From Candidatus Cloacimonadota bacterium (lineage in GTDB: Bacteria > Cloacimonadota > Cloacimonadia > Cloacimonadales > JAJBBL01), in assembly GCA_020532365.1 (NCBI GenBank), contig JAJBBL010000033.1, forward strand, positions 1 through 5,341: a stretch of DNA of 5,341 nucleotides, written 5' to 3'. Position 1 is the first letter of the stretch; every line of letters begins with the position of its first letter. Of this stretch, positions 1 to 5,341 are shown piece by piece. The position numbers and the translations under genes were made by a program. The notes below the pieces were generated by a model that was not told the DNA's origin, did not search any database, and was given only the letters and a program-made list of their open reading frames with translations.

Positions 1-428
1 ATTTTCAGTGATTTAAGTTCAGCAGATACTTCCGTCACTTCGAAGAGGAGAGCCCCTTCTCTTATTTTAGCGAAAGTGATATCGATATCTTTATCTGAAG
101 TACCCGTTTCATCTATGTTTAGAGGGATTTCTATACCAATTTCGAGGGGTGGTATAGGAAGTAATGTTGTACTCTTAGGGTCTATTTTCAAAAAGTGTGA
201 TGGATCTTCTGTTTCAAGTTCATCTTCAAAGATTAGCTTAAATTCTTCGTTTTCAATAATCAAGTTTTCGCCGTCTGCCAAATCTCTGATGTCATATCTT
301 TTGCTCATCAAGGGTACGTTTAGATCAACATTCCAGCCTAACCCTTCAAAAGGCTTAGGGATAGCACATTGGCTCAAAATAATGGTAAGTAATAAGAGGA
401 CGACAAATATTAAGATTTTCGTTCTCAT
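1..428 (-). CDS. Putative secreted lipoprotein, N-terminal part (runs off the left edge)
   Basis: The frame is open from the ATG at 428 to the window edge, giving 142 complete residues and no stop. Residues 1-20 look like a lipoprotein signal peptide: basic start (R2, K4), a hydrophobic core rich in Leu/Ile/Val at 5-18, then L-S-Q-C with C21 as the candidate lipidated cysteine. Gln at -1 is unusual, since Gly/Ala/Ser are normal there. Residue 22 is Ala, not Asp, which by the E. coli rule would favour the outer membrane (inference). The mature part is acidic and probably beta-rich, with W-N-V-D-L-N-V-P-L at 32-40. I recall similar N-termini in uncharacterised lipoproteins of Cloacimonadota and relatives, but cannot assign a function. 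The start is supported by an AAGGAG site 9 bases upstream. The gene begins 25 bases after the radical SAM stop, so it is probably the third gene of the rnc unit. A plain secreted or membrane-anchored protein is the alternative. Confidence 0.72.
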   Translation of the reverse strand, partial: MRTKILIFVVLLLLTIILSQCAIPKPFEGLGWNVDLNVPLMSKRYDIRDLADGENLIIENEEFKLIFEDELETEDPSHFLKIDPKSTTLLPIPPLEIGIEIPLNIDETGTSDKDIDITFAKIREGALLFEVTEVSAELKSLK

Positions 429-437
429 ACGTTAACA

Positions 438-443
438 CTCCTT
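438..443 (-). promoter_or_regulatory. Ribosome binding site of the lipoprotein gene
   Basis: On the minus strand this reads AAGGAG, 9 bases before the ATG at 428. It is a near-perfect Shine-Dalgarno core in the short gap after the radical SAM stop codon. It is the main reason for choosing the minus-strand frame and this start over the open frame on the opposite strand. Confidence 0.7.
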
Positions 444-453
444 ACTTTGTATT

Positions 454-1431
454 TCAAAATTCCTGGTTAGCTTTGACGGTAAATCGTTCCATATTCTCGT
501 CAAACGATATATTTGGCATTCTGTTGCCAAGCTTTCTCTCTAATTTTTTGAGCAAACTCCTGCCGTGACCATACAATAGGCTCTCATCCTTATTGGATAC
601 GCACAGATTGTTGTGAAAGGTGGTGGAGTCAACTATTTTTCTATACAAGATGTGTTGATAGACCAGTTCAGCAAACGCTGGGTGGTATGGTCCAGCAATT
701 ACTTGATCATCTTTATAAGAGACGTCGGAGTGGAGCCCCATTTTGATTACTTTAAGCCGTGCATTTTCAAAGATACTATATGCCTTACTCGTTATTACAA
801 TAGCCTTTGAGAGCGATAGAGGTATGTATACTCCCATCAAATACTGTTCTTCCAGTTCCGTGCCTTTTAGGACTAAAGTTGGGTAAATTCTGATATAATC
901 AGGGGTACAGTTTATGGTGGTTTCGACAGTTTGACTCCAATTACAAAAAGTGTCACCGGGGAGTCCAGGCATTAGTTGTATTCCGAGCTTAAACTCTTTA
1001 TTTCGGATAAGTTGACAGCTTTCAACCGCTTGCTGAGAGGTATACGGTCGTTTAGTAGCCTTCAGTACGTGATCAGAGAAGCTTTGGATACCGAGCTCGA
1101 TAGTATTTATGGAAAAAGAGCGACAGAGTTCAAGAGTTTCTTGGTTAATACCGTCAGGCCTGGTAGAGATTCTAATTCCTTTGATATAGGGGATGAATCG
1201 GGCTATTTTGTTGATCAATCTTTTCTGCTCTGTGATTGGTAGTAGAGTGAAAGAGCCTCCATAAAAGGCAATTTCGCGGTCAAAATTAGGGTTGTTGACT
1301 ATAAACTCTTCGATTTTTGGAATTAGCGTATCAATGTCTACTTTTTCAGTTCTTGTAATTAGCTCCTGTTGGCAGTAAATGCAGCGTGTTTCACATCCAC
1401 CGAAAGGGATAAATATTGGATAGATTTTCAT
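454..1431 (-). CDS. Elp3-like radical SAM protein without acetyltransferase domain
   Basis: This 325-residue protein is a radical SAM enzyme of the bacterial Elp3-like type. The [4Fe-4S]-binding cysteines are C13, C17 and C20 (C-x3-C-x2-C) in G-G-C-E-T-R-C-I-Y-C. Further core motifs are the SAM-contacting G-G-S-F-T at 58-62, S-T-R-P-D at 89-93, E-L-G-I-Q-S at 112-117, M-P-G-L-P-G-D at 154-160 and R-I-Y-P-T at 181-185. The C-terminal part has G-L-H at 232-234 and A-G-P-Y-H-P-A-F-A-E-L-V at 246-257, typical of the radical SAM C-terminal extension of this family. The GNAT acetyltransferase domain of true Elp3 (tRNA U34 modification) is absent, so that activity should not be transferred. Substrate is unknown; an RNA target is a guess from the Elp3 relationship and from rnc next door. 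It starts in an ATGA overlap with the rnc stop, so the two are probably translationally coupled. Its own ribosome site is weak. Oxygen sensitivity of the cluster fits an anaerobe. Confidence 0.9.
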   Translation of the reverse strand: MKIYPIFIPFGGCETRCIYCQQELITRTEKVDIDTLIPKIEEFIVNNPNFDREIAFYGGSFTLLPITEQKRLINKIARFIPYIKGIRISTRPDGINQETLELCRSFSINTIELGIQSFSDHVLKATKRPYTSQQAVESCQLIRNKEFKLGIQLMPGLPGDTFCNWSQTVETTINCTPDYIRIYPTLVLKGTELEEQYLMGVYIPLSLSKAIVITSKAYSIFENARLKVIKMGLHSDVSYKDDQVIAGPYHPAFAELVYQHILYRKIVDSTTFHNNLCVSNKDESLLYGHGRSLLKKLERKLGNRMPNISFDENMERFTVKANQEF

Positions 1432-2189
1432 AAATCCAGCTTTAGGCAGCCTTCTTTAGCTGCATTTTGTTCCGCCTCTTTTTTAGAAAATCCTGAGCCA
1501 ATTCCCACCTCTTCGTCCATTACGGAGACGACAATGGTAAATAGCTTATGGTGGTCAGGTCCCTCTTCCGAGACCACTTGATAGTGTGGGACACGTTGGT
1601 ATTTAGATTGGCTATATTCTTGCAGAATGCTTTTATAATTGGTATGAATATCGCAAGCGACCTCTTCTTGGAACCCATCTAATATATTGGCTTTGATGAA
1701 TTTACGCGCCTTGCCAAGCCCGCCATCTAAATAAATGGCACAGATTAACGACTCCATCATATTTGAGAGGATTGATTTCTTTTCGTAGCCACGATTTCGG
1801 TACTCATCTTCACCGAGGATGATACATTCACCTAAGTTAATAAGCTTAGCTTTGCAAGCAAGATAGTTTTCGGAGACTATTTGTGACTTTAATTTTGAGA
1901 GATATCCTTCACTTTTTTGGGGGAAGAAAGTGTATAGGTGTTCTACTGTAATTAGCTCTAAAACGGCATCACCAAAGAACTCCATTCGCTCGTACTCACA
2001 AGGGGCGTTACCATTATTGTTTTTAGACCTTACATAAGAGGTATGTGTCAAGGCCATTTGCAGAAGTTTCTTATCTTTAAAGGTGTGTGAGATTCGCTTT
2101 TGTAGGAGGTTTAATTGCTCTTGCTGATGTTCGTCGAGTTCGGACAGAGTATTAGAGCTTTTTATAAAAAGATTTTTAAGGAGCTTCAT
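1428..2189 (-). CDS. rnc: Ribonuclease III
   Basis: RNase III cuts double-stranded RNA, in rRNA precursor processing and mRNA turnover, as a Mg2+-dependent homodimer in the cytoplasm. The 253-residue protein has an N-terminal extension of about 28 residues, a catalytic domain at about 29-160 and a double-stranded RNA-binding domain at about 186-253. The family signature is E-R-M-E-F-F-G-D-A-V-L at 67-77. Ungapped alignment by eye to the E. coli active site places E38/E41/D45/E65/E117 at E67, E70, D74, E94 and E146. The D114 position is Asn (N143, codon AAT), a deviation treated separately. The RNA-binding domain shows the usual G-x-G-x-S-K-K-x-A-E-Q-x-A-A pattern at 231-244. The codon just before the ATG is an in-frame TAG, so the start cannot lie further upstream. 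The ribosome site is poor: GGTAG 6 bases away, or GGAAGGA 18 bases away. Its stop overlaps the radical SAM start. Confidence 0.97.
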   Translation of the reverse strand: MKLLKNLFIKSSNTLSELDEHQQEQLNLLQKRISHTFKDKKLLQMALTHTSYVRSKNNNGNAPCEYERMEFFGDAVLELITVEHLYTFFPQKSEGYLSKLKSQIVSENYLACKAKLINLGECIILGEDEYRNRGYEKKSILSNMMESLICAIYLDGGLGKARKFIKANILDGFQEEVACDIHTNYKSILQEYSQSKYQRVPHYQVVSEEGPDHHKLFTIVVSVMDEEVGIGSGFSKKEAEQNAAKEGCLKLDL

Positions 2190-2216
2190 CTATATCTACC
2201 AGTTAATTCCTTCCTG

Positions 2217-2252
2217 TAAAATAAAAGCAGAGGATAAAAGCTATCCTCTGCT
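2217..2252 (-). terminator. Intrinsic terminator after fabF
   Basis: A perfect 11-bp inverted repeat (arms 2226-2236 and 2242-2252, core GCAGAGGATA) with a 5-base loop is followed on the minus strand by TTTATTTT. It starts 16 bases beyond the fabF stop. Only 27 bases separate its T-tract from the rnc start, so rnc expression needs read-through or a promoter overlapping this element. Confidence 0.88.
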
Positions 2253-2267
2253 GGTTAAAGTAAACGG

Positions 2268-3512
2268 TTATTGCTCGTAACGTTTTAATACCAAGACACT
2301 GTTATGTCCACCGAATCCGAGCGAGTTACTAATTGCATACTCAACATCATGTTCTATTGCTTTGTTGGGCACGTAATTTAGGTCACAATCGGGATCTGGA
2401 AACTCATAGTTAATGGTTGGGTGAACTTTACCTGTCGCCATAGCTTTCAAGCAGGCAATTGCCTCGATTCCTGCAGCTGCGCCAAGAGTGTGCCCTAACA
2501 TTGACTTAGTAGAGTTTATTTTGAGTTTATATGCATACTCCCCAAAAGTGTTTTTAATTGCTGCTGTCTCAGTTTTATCGTTAAGTGGAGTTGAAGTGCC
2601 GTGAGCACTTACTAAGTCGACCTGTTCAGGTTTGATTCCGGCATCTTTTAACGCTGCTTCCATTGCTTGAGAGGTACCTTCTCCTGTTTCTACCGGTGCG
2701 GTAATGTGGTGAGCATCTGAGCTCATTCCAAAGCCGACAACTTCACCGTATATTTTAGCGTTTCTCTTTAAAGCGTGTCCGAGTTCTTCGAACACTAAGA
2801 GTGCAGCACCTTCACCCATTATAAATCCGTCACGCTCCTTATCGAAGGGTCGGCACGCTTTTTGTGGGTCGTCATTTCTAACACTTAGCGCTCTCATAGC
2901 GCAGAAACCGCCAACTGCGAGCGGTGTTACGGCAGCTTCACAGCCACCGGTTAAGATAATGTCTGCATCACCGTATTGGATTGCTCTTAAGGCGGATCCC
3001 ATTGCGTGATTGGCGGAAGCACAAGCGGTTACTGTTGTATAGTTCACACCTTTAAGTCCGTAGTCTATGGAGAGTTGAGCTGCCGCAATATTAGAAATCA
3101 TTTTAGGAATAAAGAAAGGGCTGATACGTCGTGGTCCACCCTTAAACATTTTATTAGCCTCTTCTTCGAAGGTCATAATTCCACCGATACCGGCGCCTAA
3201 GATAACACCAAAGCGTGTAGGATCGAAGCTTGATTTCAAAATCATTGAGTCTTCCATTGCTTCTTTGCCGGCAATGCAAGCGTATTGGGTGTATAGATCG
3301 AGCTTTTTTACCAGTTTGCGATCAAAGTAGTCAACCGGATCGTAATCTTTAATCTCGGCCGCTATTTTACTGGTCAAATCAGTCGTGTCGAACTTTGTAA
3401 TGTGTGAGATACCACTCTCGCCTTGGAGCAGCTTTTCCCAAGTCTCATCGACATTTTTCGCCAAAGCGTTAATGGCTCCGAGCCCAGTGATTACTATTCG
3501 TCTTTTATTCAT
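2268..3512 (-). CDS. fabF: 3-oxoacyl-[acyl-carrier-protein] synthase II
   Basis: FabF carries out the decarboxylative Claisen condensation of malonyl-ACP with acyl-ACP, the elongation step of type II fatty acid synthesis in the cytoplasm. The 414-residue length is normal. The Cys-His-His triad is visible: C164 in T-A-C-A-S-A, H304 in A-H-G-T-S-T-P-L-N-D and H341 in K-S-M-L-G-H-T-L-G-A, with the conserved K336. The C-terminal S-L-G-F-G-G-H-N (397-404) carries the gating Phe400. Near the N-terminus the usual G-A-V-T-P-L-G is replaced by G-A-I-N-A-L-A (12-18), a mild divergence. The position after acpP and the length favour FabF over FabB or a polyketide synthase domain. The ATG at 3512 has an AGAGGT site 7 bases upstream. 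The gene is isolated by terminators on both sides, so it is probably a separate transcript or fed by read-through from acpP. Confidence 0.97.
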   Translation of the reverse strand: MNKRRIVITGLGAINALAKNVDETWEKLLQGESGISHITKFDTTDLTSKIAAEIKDYDPVDYFDRKLVKKLDLYTQYACIAGKEAMEDSMILKSSFDPTRFGVILGAGIGGIMTFEEEANKMFKGGPRRISPFFIPKMISNIAAAQLSIDYGLKGVNYTTVTACASANHAMGSALRAIQYGDADIILTGGCEAAVTPLAVGGFCAMRALSVRNDDPQKACRPFDKERDGFIMGEGAALLVFEELGHALKRNAKIYGEVVGFGMSSDAHHITAPVETGEGTSQAMEAALKDAGIKPEQVDLVSAHGTSTPLNDKTETAAIKNTFGEYAYKLKINSTKSMLGHTLGAAAGIEAIACLKAMATGKVHPTINYEFPDPDCDLNYVPNKAIEHDVEYAISNSLGFGGHNSVLVLKRYEQ

Positions 3513-3519
3513 TAAACTT

Positions 3520-3525
3520 ACCTCT
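3520..3525 (-). promoter_or_regulatory. Ribosome binding site of fabF
   Basis: The minus strand reads AGAGGT 7 bases before the fabF ATG. It lies outside the leader hairpin at 3546-3586, so that hairpin does not directly hide the site. Confidence 0.6.
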
Positions 3526-3545
3526 TATAGAATGTATTCAAGATT

Positions 3546-3586
3546 TTGCCCATTCACAGCAACAAAGGGGGGGTGTAAAAGGGCAA
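3546..3586 (-). promoter_or_regulatory. Imperfect hairpin / interrupted palindrome in the fabF leader
   Basis: On the minus strand TTGCCC (3586-3581) pairs perfectly with GGGCAA (3551-3546). After one U-U mismatch (3580/3552), TTTACA (3579-3574) pairs with TGTGAA (3558-3553), with one G-U wobble. This makes a 12-bp stem with one mismatch and a 15-base loop that contains seven consecutive C residues. No T-tract follows, so it is not a simple terminator. It lies between the post-acpP terminator and the fabF ribosome site. It could be an mRNA-stabilising 5' hairpin, a cis-regulatory RNA or a protein operator. It does not resemble the spacer-free FapR palindrome as I remember it. Confidence 0.45.
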
Positions 3587-3593
3587 GAATGAA

Positions 3594-3599
3594 ATTATA
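3594..3599 (-). promoter_or_regulatory. Possible -10 box for fabF
   Basis: The minus strand reads TATAAT in the space between the acpP terminator and the fabF leader hairpin. No good -35 hexamer is found 16-18 bases upstream, where the terminator stem lies, and there is no extended -10 TG. If it is used, transcription would begin at about 3587, right at the base of the leader hairpin. Chance occurrence in AT-rich DNA is quite possible. Confidence 0.3.
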
Positions 3600-3603
3600 T
3601 CCC

Positions 3604-3651
3604 AAAATAAAAAAGGAGCTACTCAGCTGTATGTTTTCAACTGAGTAGCTC
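3604..3651 (-). terminator. Intrinsic terminator after acpP
   Basis: A perfect 11-bp inverted repeat GAGCTACTCAG / CTGAGTAGCTC (arms 3616-3626 and 3641-3651, 14-base loop) is followed on the minus strand by CTTTTTTATTTT. It begins 8 bases after the acpP stop. It should end most fabD-fabG-acpP transcripts and separate highly expressed acpP from fabF. Confidence 0.9.
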
Positions 3652-3658
3652 ATAATGC

Positions 3659-3892
3659 TTAATTAAGTCTTGATGTAAGGTAATTTACAGCATCGCCGAC
3701 TGATCTGAGTTTTTCAGCTTCGTCGTCTGGAATACTTAAGTCAAAGTCCTCTTCGAACTTCATAATTAGTTCCGCTGTATCAAGTGAATCTGCACCAAGG
3801 TCTTCGATAAATCTTGCTTCTAAGGTAACTTCACCTTCATCAACACTAAGTTCATTGACTATTATTTCCTTTACTTTTGAAAATATGTCCAT
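3659..3892 (-). CDS. acpP: Acyl carrier protein
   Basis: AcpP carries acyl intermediates of fatty acid synthesis on a 4'-phosphopantetheine arm and is the shared substrate carrier for the FabD, FabG and FabF proteins encoded beside it. The 77-residue length is standard and the protein is strongly acidic. The attachment site is S36 in G-A-D-S-L-D (33-38), at the start of helix II. The acidic recognition helix follows (E42, E47, E48, D49), and the I-P-D-D-E-A segment lies at 54-59. The start is well set by a GGAGG site 6 bases upstream of the ATG. It follows fabG by 19 bases and is followed at once by a strong terminator. No phosphopantetheinyl transferase gene (acpS) lies in the window. Confidence 0.97.
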   Translation of the reverse strand: MDIFSKVKEIIVNELSVDEGEVTLEARFIEDLGADSLDTAELIMKFEEDFDLSIPDDEAEKLRSVGDAVNYLTSRLN

Positions 3893-3898
3893 TTAAAT

Positions 3899-3903
3899 CC
3901 TCC
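3899..3903 (-). promoter_or_regulatory. Ribosome binding site of acpP
   Basis: The minus strand reads GGAGG 6 bases before the acpP ATG, inside the 19-base fabG-acpP gap. It is the best Shine-Dalgarno match in the window, in keeping with the high expression expected of acyl carrier protein. Confidence 0.75.
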
Positions 3904-3911
3904 AATTTAGT

Positions 3912-4655
3912 TTAGGTAATTAAGCCACCATCAACATTGATGGTCTGGCCTGTTATATAACTGGCCTCATCGGAAGCCAGGAATAAACATAAGTTAGCTA
4001 CATCGTTGATCGACCCCATTCTTTTGAGTGGGATTGATTCGAGATACTTGCTAACGACCCCTTCTGGTAGTATAGCTGTCATCTCAGTCTCAATAAAACC
4101 GGGCGCTATAGCGTTGACTCTGATATTACGTGAGGCAAACTCTTTAGCGGTAGATTTAGTAAAGGCTATTACGCCACCTTTTGAGGCTGCATAGTTAGCC
4201 TGTCCGGCATTACCACTAATTCCGATTACAGAGGCAACGTTGATGATTACACCGTCACGCTGTTTGAGCATATAGCGAGAGGCTTTTTGAGTACTGATAA
4301 ATGTTCCTTTTAAGTTCACGTCGAGTACACGATCCCAGTCTTCTTCAGACATTTTTAGTACGAGTGTATCTCTGGTGATTCCAGCGTTATTGATCAAAAC
4401 ATCAATTCGCCCATGTTCTTCTACTATTTGTTTAAAGGCTTGCTCTACGACTTCATTGTTAGTAACGTCAAGTTGGTATCCGTGAGCTTTAAACCCTTGT
4501 TCGGTGATTTTATTTACTGCTAAGTCAACATCTTCTTTGTTGATATCTAATATGATACTGATAGCTCCTCTTTTCGCGAAGGCTTCAGCTATAGAGTAAC
4601 CTATGCCGCGTGCGGATCCAGTTACTGCTGTTACTTTATTCTCGAAATTTCTCAT
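3912..4655 (-). CDS. fabG: 3-oxoacyl-[acyl-carrier-protein] reductase
   Basis: FabG reduces 3-oxoacyl-ACP to (3R)-hydroxyacyl-ACP with NADPH, the first reduction of each elongation cycle. It is a 247-residue classical short-chain dehydrogenase/reductase, the normal length. The nucleotide-binding motif T-G-S-A-R-G-I-G is at 12-19, D63-V64 contacts the adenine ring region, and N-N-A-G is at 89-92. The catalytic residues are N114, S142, Y155 and K159 in the Y-x3-K motif. The segment G-Q-A-N-Y-A-A-S-K and the C-terminal T-G-Q-T-I-N-V-D-G-G are typical of FabG rather than other dehydrogenases, and the fab context confirms the assignment. The ATG overlaps the fabD stop (ATGA), with GGAGA 4 bases upstream inside fabD, which points to translational coupling. 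Confidence 0.97.
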   Translation of the reverse strand: MRNFENKVTAVTGSARGIGYSIAEAFAKRGAISIILDINKEDVDLAVNKITEQGFKAHGYQLDVTNNEVVEQAFKQIVEEHGRIDVLINNAGITRDTLVLKMSEEDWDRVLDVNLKGTFISTQKASRYMLKQRDGVIINVASVIGISGNAGQANYAASKGGVIAFTKSTAKEFASRNIRVNAIAPGFIETEMTAILPEGVVSKYLESIPLKRMGSINDVANLCLFLASDEASYITGQTINVDGGLIT

Positions 4656-5341
4656 AACTTCTCCATATATTCTTTAACTGTGACAATATCTTGCCACTCA
4701 TCTATGCTTAGGGTATCTACATTTCTGTCAATCTTTTTAATCATTCCAGAGACTACCCTCTTCGGTCCAAACTCAATGAAAAGTTCAACACCTAATGAGA
4801 CCATCTCTTTTATTGAGTCGACCCAAAGGACAGATGATGTGACCTGTTTAACTAAGTTCTCACGAATAGTATTAGGGTCGAAATGTGGTTTAGCATCTAC
4901 GTTGGAAATGACTGGGATGGCTGTACTGTTAAAGGACATCTTTGACATCTCTTCCCCGAGCCATAACCCCGCCTTTTCTATCATTGGCGAGTGAAAGGGG
5001 CCGCCGACTGCTAAGGGTAGTGCTCTTTTTGCACCTTTTTCTTTAGCAAGCTCAGAAGCTCGGTTAACCCCTTCTTCGGAACCTGAGATAACTATTTGCT
5101 CAGGAGTATTATAGTTAGCGACTACTATAAGGTGTTCTTGTGAAACGTCTAAGCAGATCTGTTTTAAGACTTCTGCATCGAGTCCAATAATCGCAGCCAT
5201 CGCAAACGGTTCTCCCTGATTAGCTTTAATCATAAACTCGCCTCGTTTATGGACCAAATACATTGCATCTTCGAGGTTGAGTACGCCGTTAGCTACAAGA
5301 GCGGTAATTTCTCCTAAGGAATGTCCAGCAACGTAGTCTGG
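4652..5341 (-). CDS. fabD: Malonyl-CoA:ACP transacylase, partial (N-terminus beyond the right edge)
   Basis: FabD moves malonyl groups from CoA to AcpP and so supplies the extender unit for FabF. The frame stays open to the right edge (229 residues visible), so the methionine at 5263 is internal and not the start. The nucleophile elbow G-H-S-L-G-E is at fragment residues 6-11, with S8 as the catalytic serine. The carboxylate-binding Arg is R33, the catalytic His is H117 in G-G-P-F-H-S-P-M, and Q166 is in L-V-K-Q. The spacings from the serine (25, 109 and 158 residues) equal those of E. coli S92, R117, H201 and Q250, so there are no indels across the core. About 84 N-terminal residues are missing by that comparison. 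The G-P-F-H version of the His motif is like Gram-positive FabD. It ends in an ATGA overlap with fabG. Upstream genes such as fabH or plsX would be expected outside the window. Confidence 0.97.
   Translation of the reverse strand, partial: PDYVAGHSLGEITALVANGVLNLEDAMYLVHKRGEFMIKANQGEPFAMAAIIGLDAEVLKQICLDVSQEHLIVVANYNTPEQIVISGSEEGVNRASELAKEKGAKRALPLAVGGPFHSPMIEKAGLWLGEEMSKMSFNSTAIPVISNVDAKPHFDPNTIRENLVKQVTSSVLWVDSIKEMVSLGVELFIEFGPKRVVSGMIKKIDRNVDTLSIDEWQDIVTVKEYMEKL

Noticed and set aside
76..435. Open frame of 119 codons on the plus strand
   Set aside because: It is antisense to the lipoprotein gene. Its product is a serine-rich sequence with no recognisable motif, whereas the minus frame has a signal peptide, a ribosome site and operon context.
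613..1581. Three plus-strand open frames (613-810, 976-1242, 1369-1581)
   Set aside because: They are antisense to the radical SAM and rnc genes, whose motifs are conserved throughout. Their translations show no domain and they have no operon context.
3006..3648. Plus-strand open frames at 3006-3200 and 3385-3648
   Set aside because: They lie opposite fabF and its leader. The second runs through the acpP terminator hairpin, which argues against coding.
3604..3651. Hairpin after acpP as a riboswitch or bidirectional terminator
   Set aside because: The stem is simple, perfect and followed by a T-tract only on the minus strand. An ordinary intrinsic terminator explains it.
4006..4994. Plus-strand open frames at 4006-4194 and 4680-4994
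   Set aside because: They are antisense to the conserved cores of fabG and fabD; no motif is seen in the translations.
5261..5263. Methionine codon as the start of fabD
   Set aside because: The frame continues upstream to the window edge and encodes the catalytic G-H-S-L-G-E motif, so this methionine is internal and the gene is partial.
1..5341. A novel defence, mobile or biosynthetic system
   Set aside because: No transposase, integrase, nuclease-effector, CRISPR or secondary-metabolism gene is seen. The fab genes are complete housekeeping versions, not a polyketide cluster.

Overview
The window is a compact bacterial chromosomal segment with every gene on the minus strand, so the genes read from the right edge to the left. 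In transcription order they are: the C-terminal three quarters of fabD (malonyl-CoA:ACP transacylase), fabG (3-oxoacyl-ACP reductase), acpP (acyl carrier protein), fabF (3-oxoacyl-ACP synthase II), rnc (RNase III), an Elp3-like radical SAM protein without an acetyltransferase domain, and the N-terminal part of a putative lipoprotein that runs off the left edge. The first four form a classical type II fatty acid synthesis cluster. The fab-acpP-fabF-rnc order is common in bacteria. An Elp3-like radical SAM gene directly after rnc is an arrangement I recall from anaerobes such as Clostridia.

Organism: the DNA is moderately AT-rich and coding is dense. Shine-Dalgarno sites are recognisable before acpP, fabF, fabG and the lipoprotein gene. 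A lipoprotein signal peptide with hydrophilic acidic sequence after it fits an envelope-bearing, probably Gram-negative bacterium. The motif near the lipoprotein N-terminus (W-N-V-D-L-N-V-P-L) resembles, from memory, lipoproteins of the Fibrobacteres/Cloacimonadota/Bacteroidota part of the tree. An anaerobe of that group, for example Cloacimonadota, is my best guess with low to moderate confidence. No marker here is decisive.

Layout: fabD and fabG overlap by four bases (ATGA), and fabG and acpP are 19 bases apart, so these three should share one message. A strong intrinsic terminator follows acpP immediately. fabF stands alone behind a 146-base intergenic region. That region holds a possible -10 box and a previously unlabelled imperfect hairpin with a C7 tract in its loop. 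A second intrinsic terminator follows fabF. Then come rnc and the radical SAM gene (another ATGA overlap), and after 25 bases the lipoprotein gene. The cluster is therefore probably three expression units: (fabD)-fabG-acpP, fabF, and rnc-radical SAM-lipoprotein, with the last depending on read-through or on a promoter I cannot place.

Function: FabD loads malonate onto AcpP, FabF condenses malonyl-ACP with the growing acyl-ACP, and FabG reduces the resulting 3-oxoacyl-ACP. All expected catalytic residues are visible in these proteins. RNase III has one active-site deviation (Asp to Asn at residue 143). There are no mobile elements, CRISPR arrays, tRNAs or rRNAs. The window is mostly housekeeping. 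The least explained items are the fabF leader hairpin, the partial lipoprotein and the radical SAM protein.
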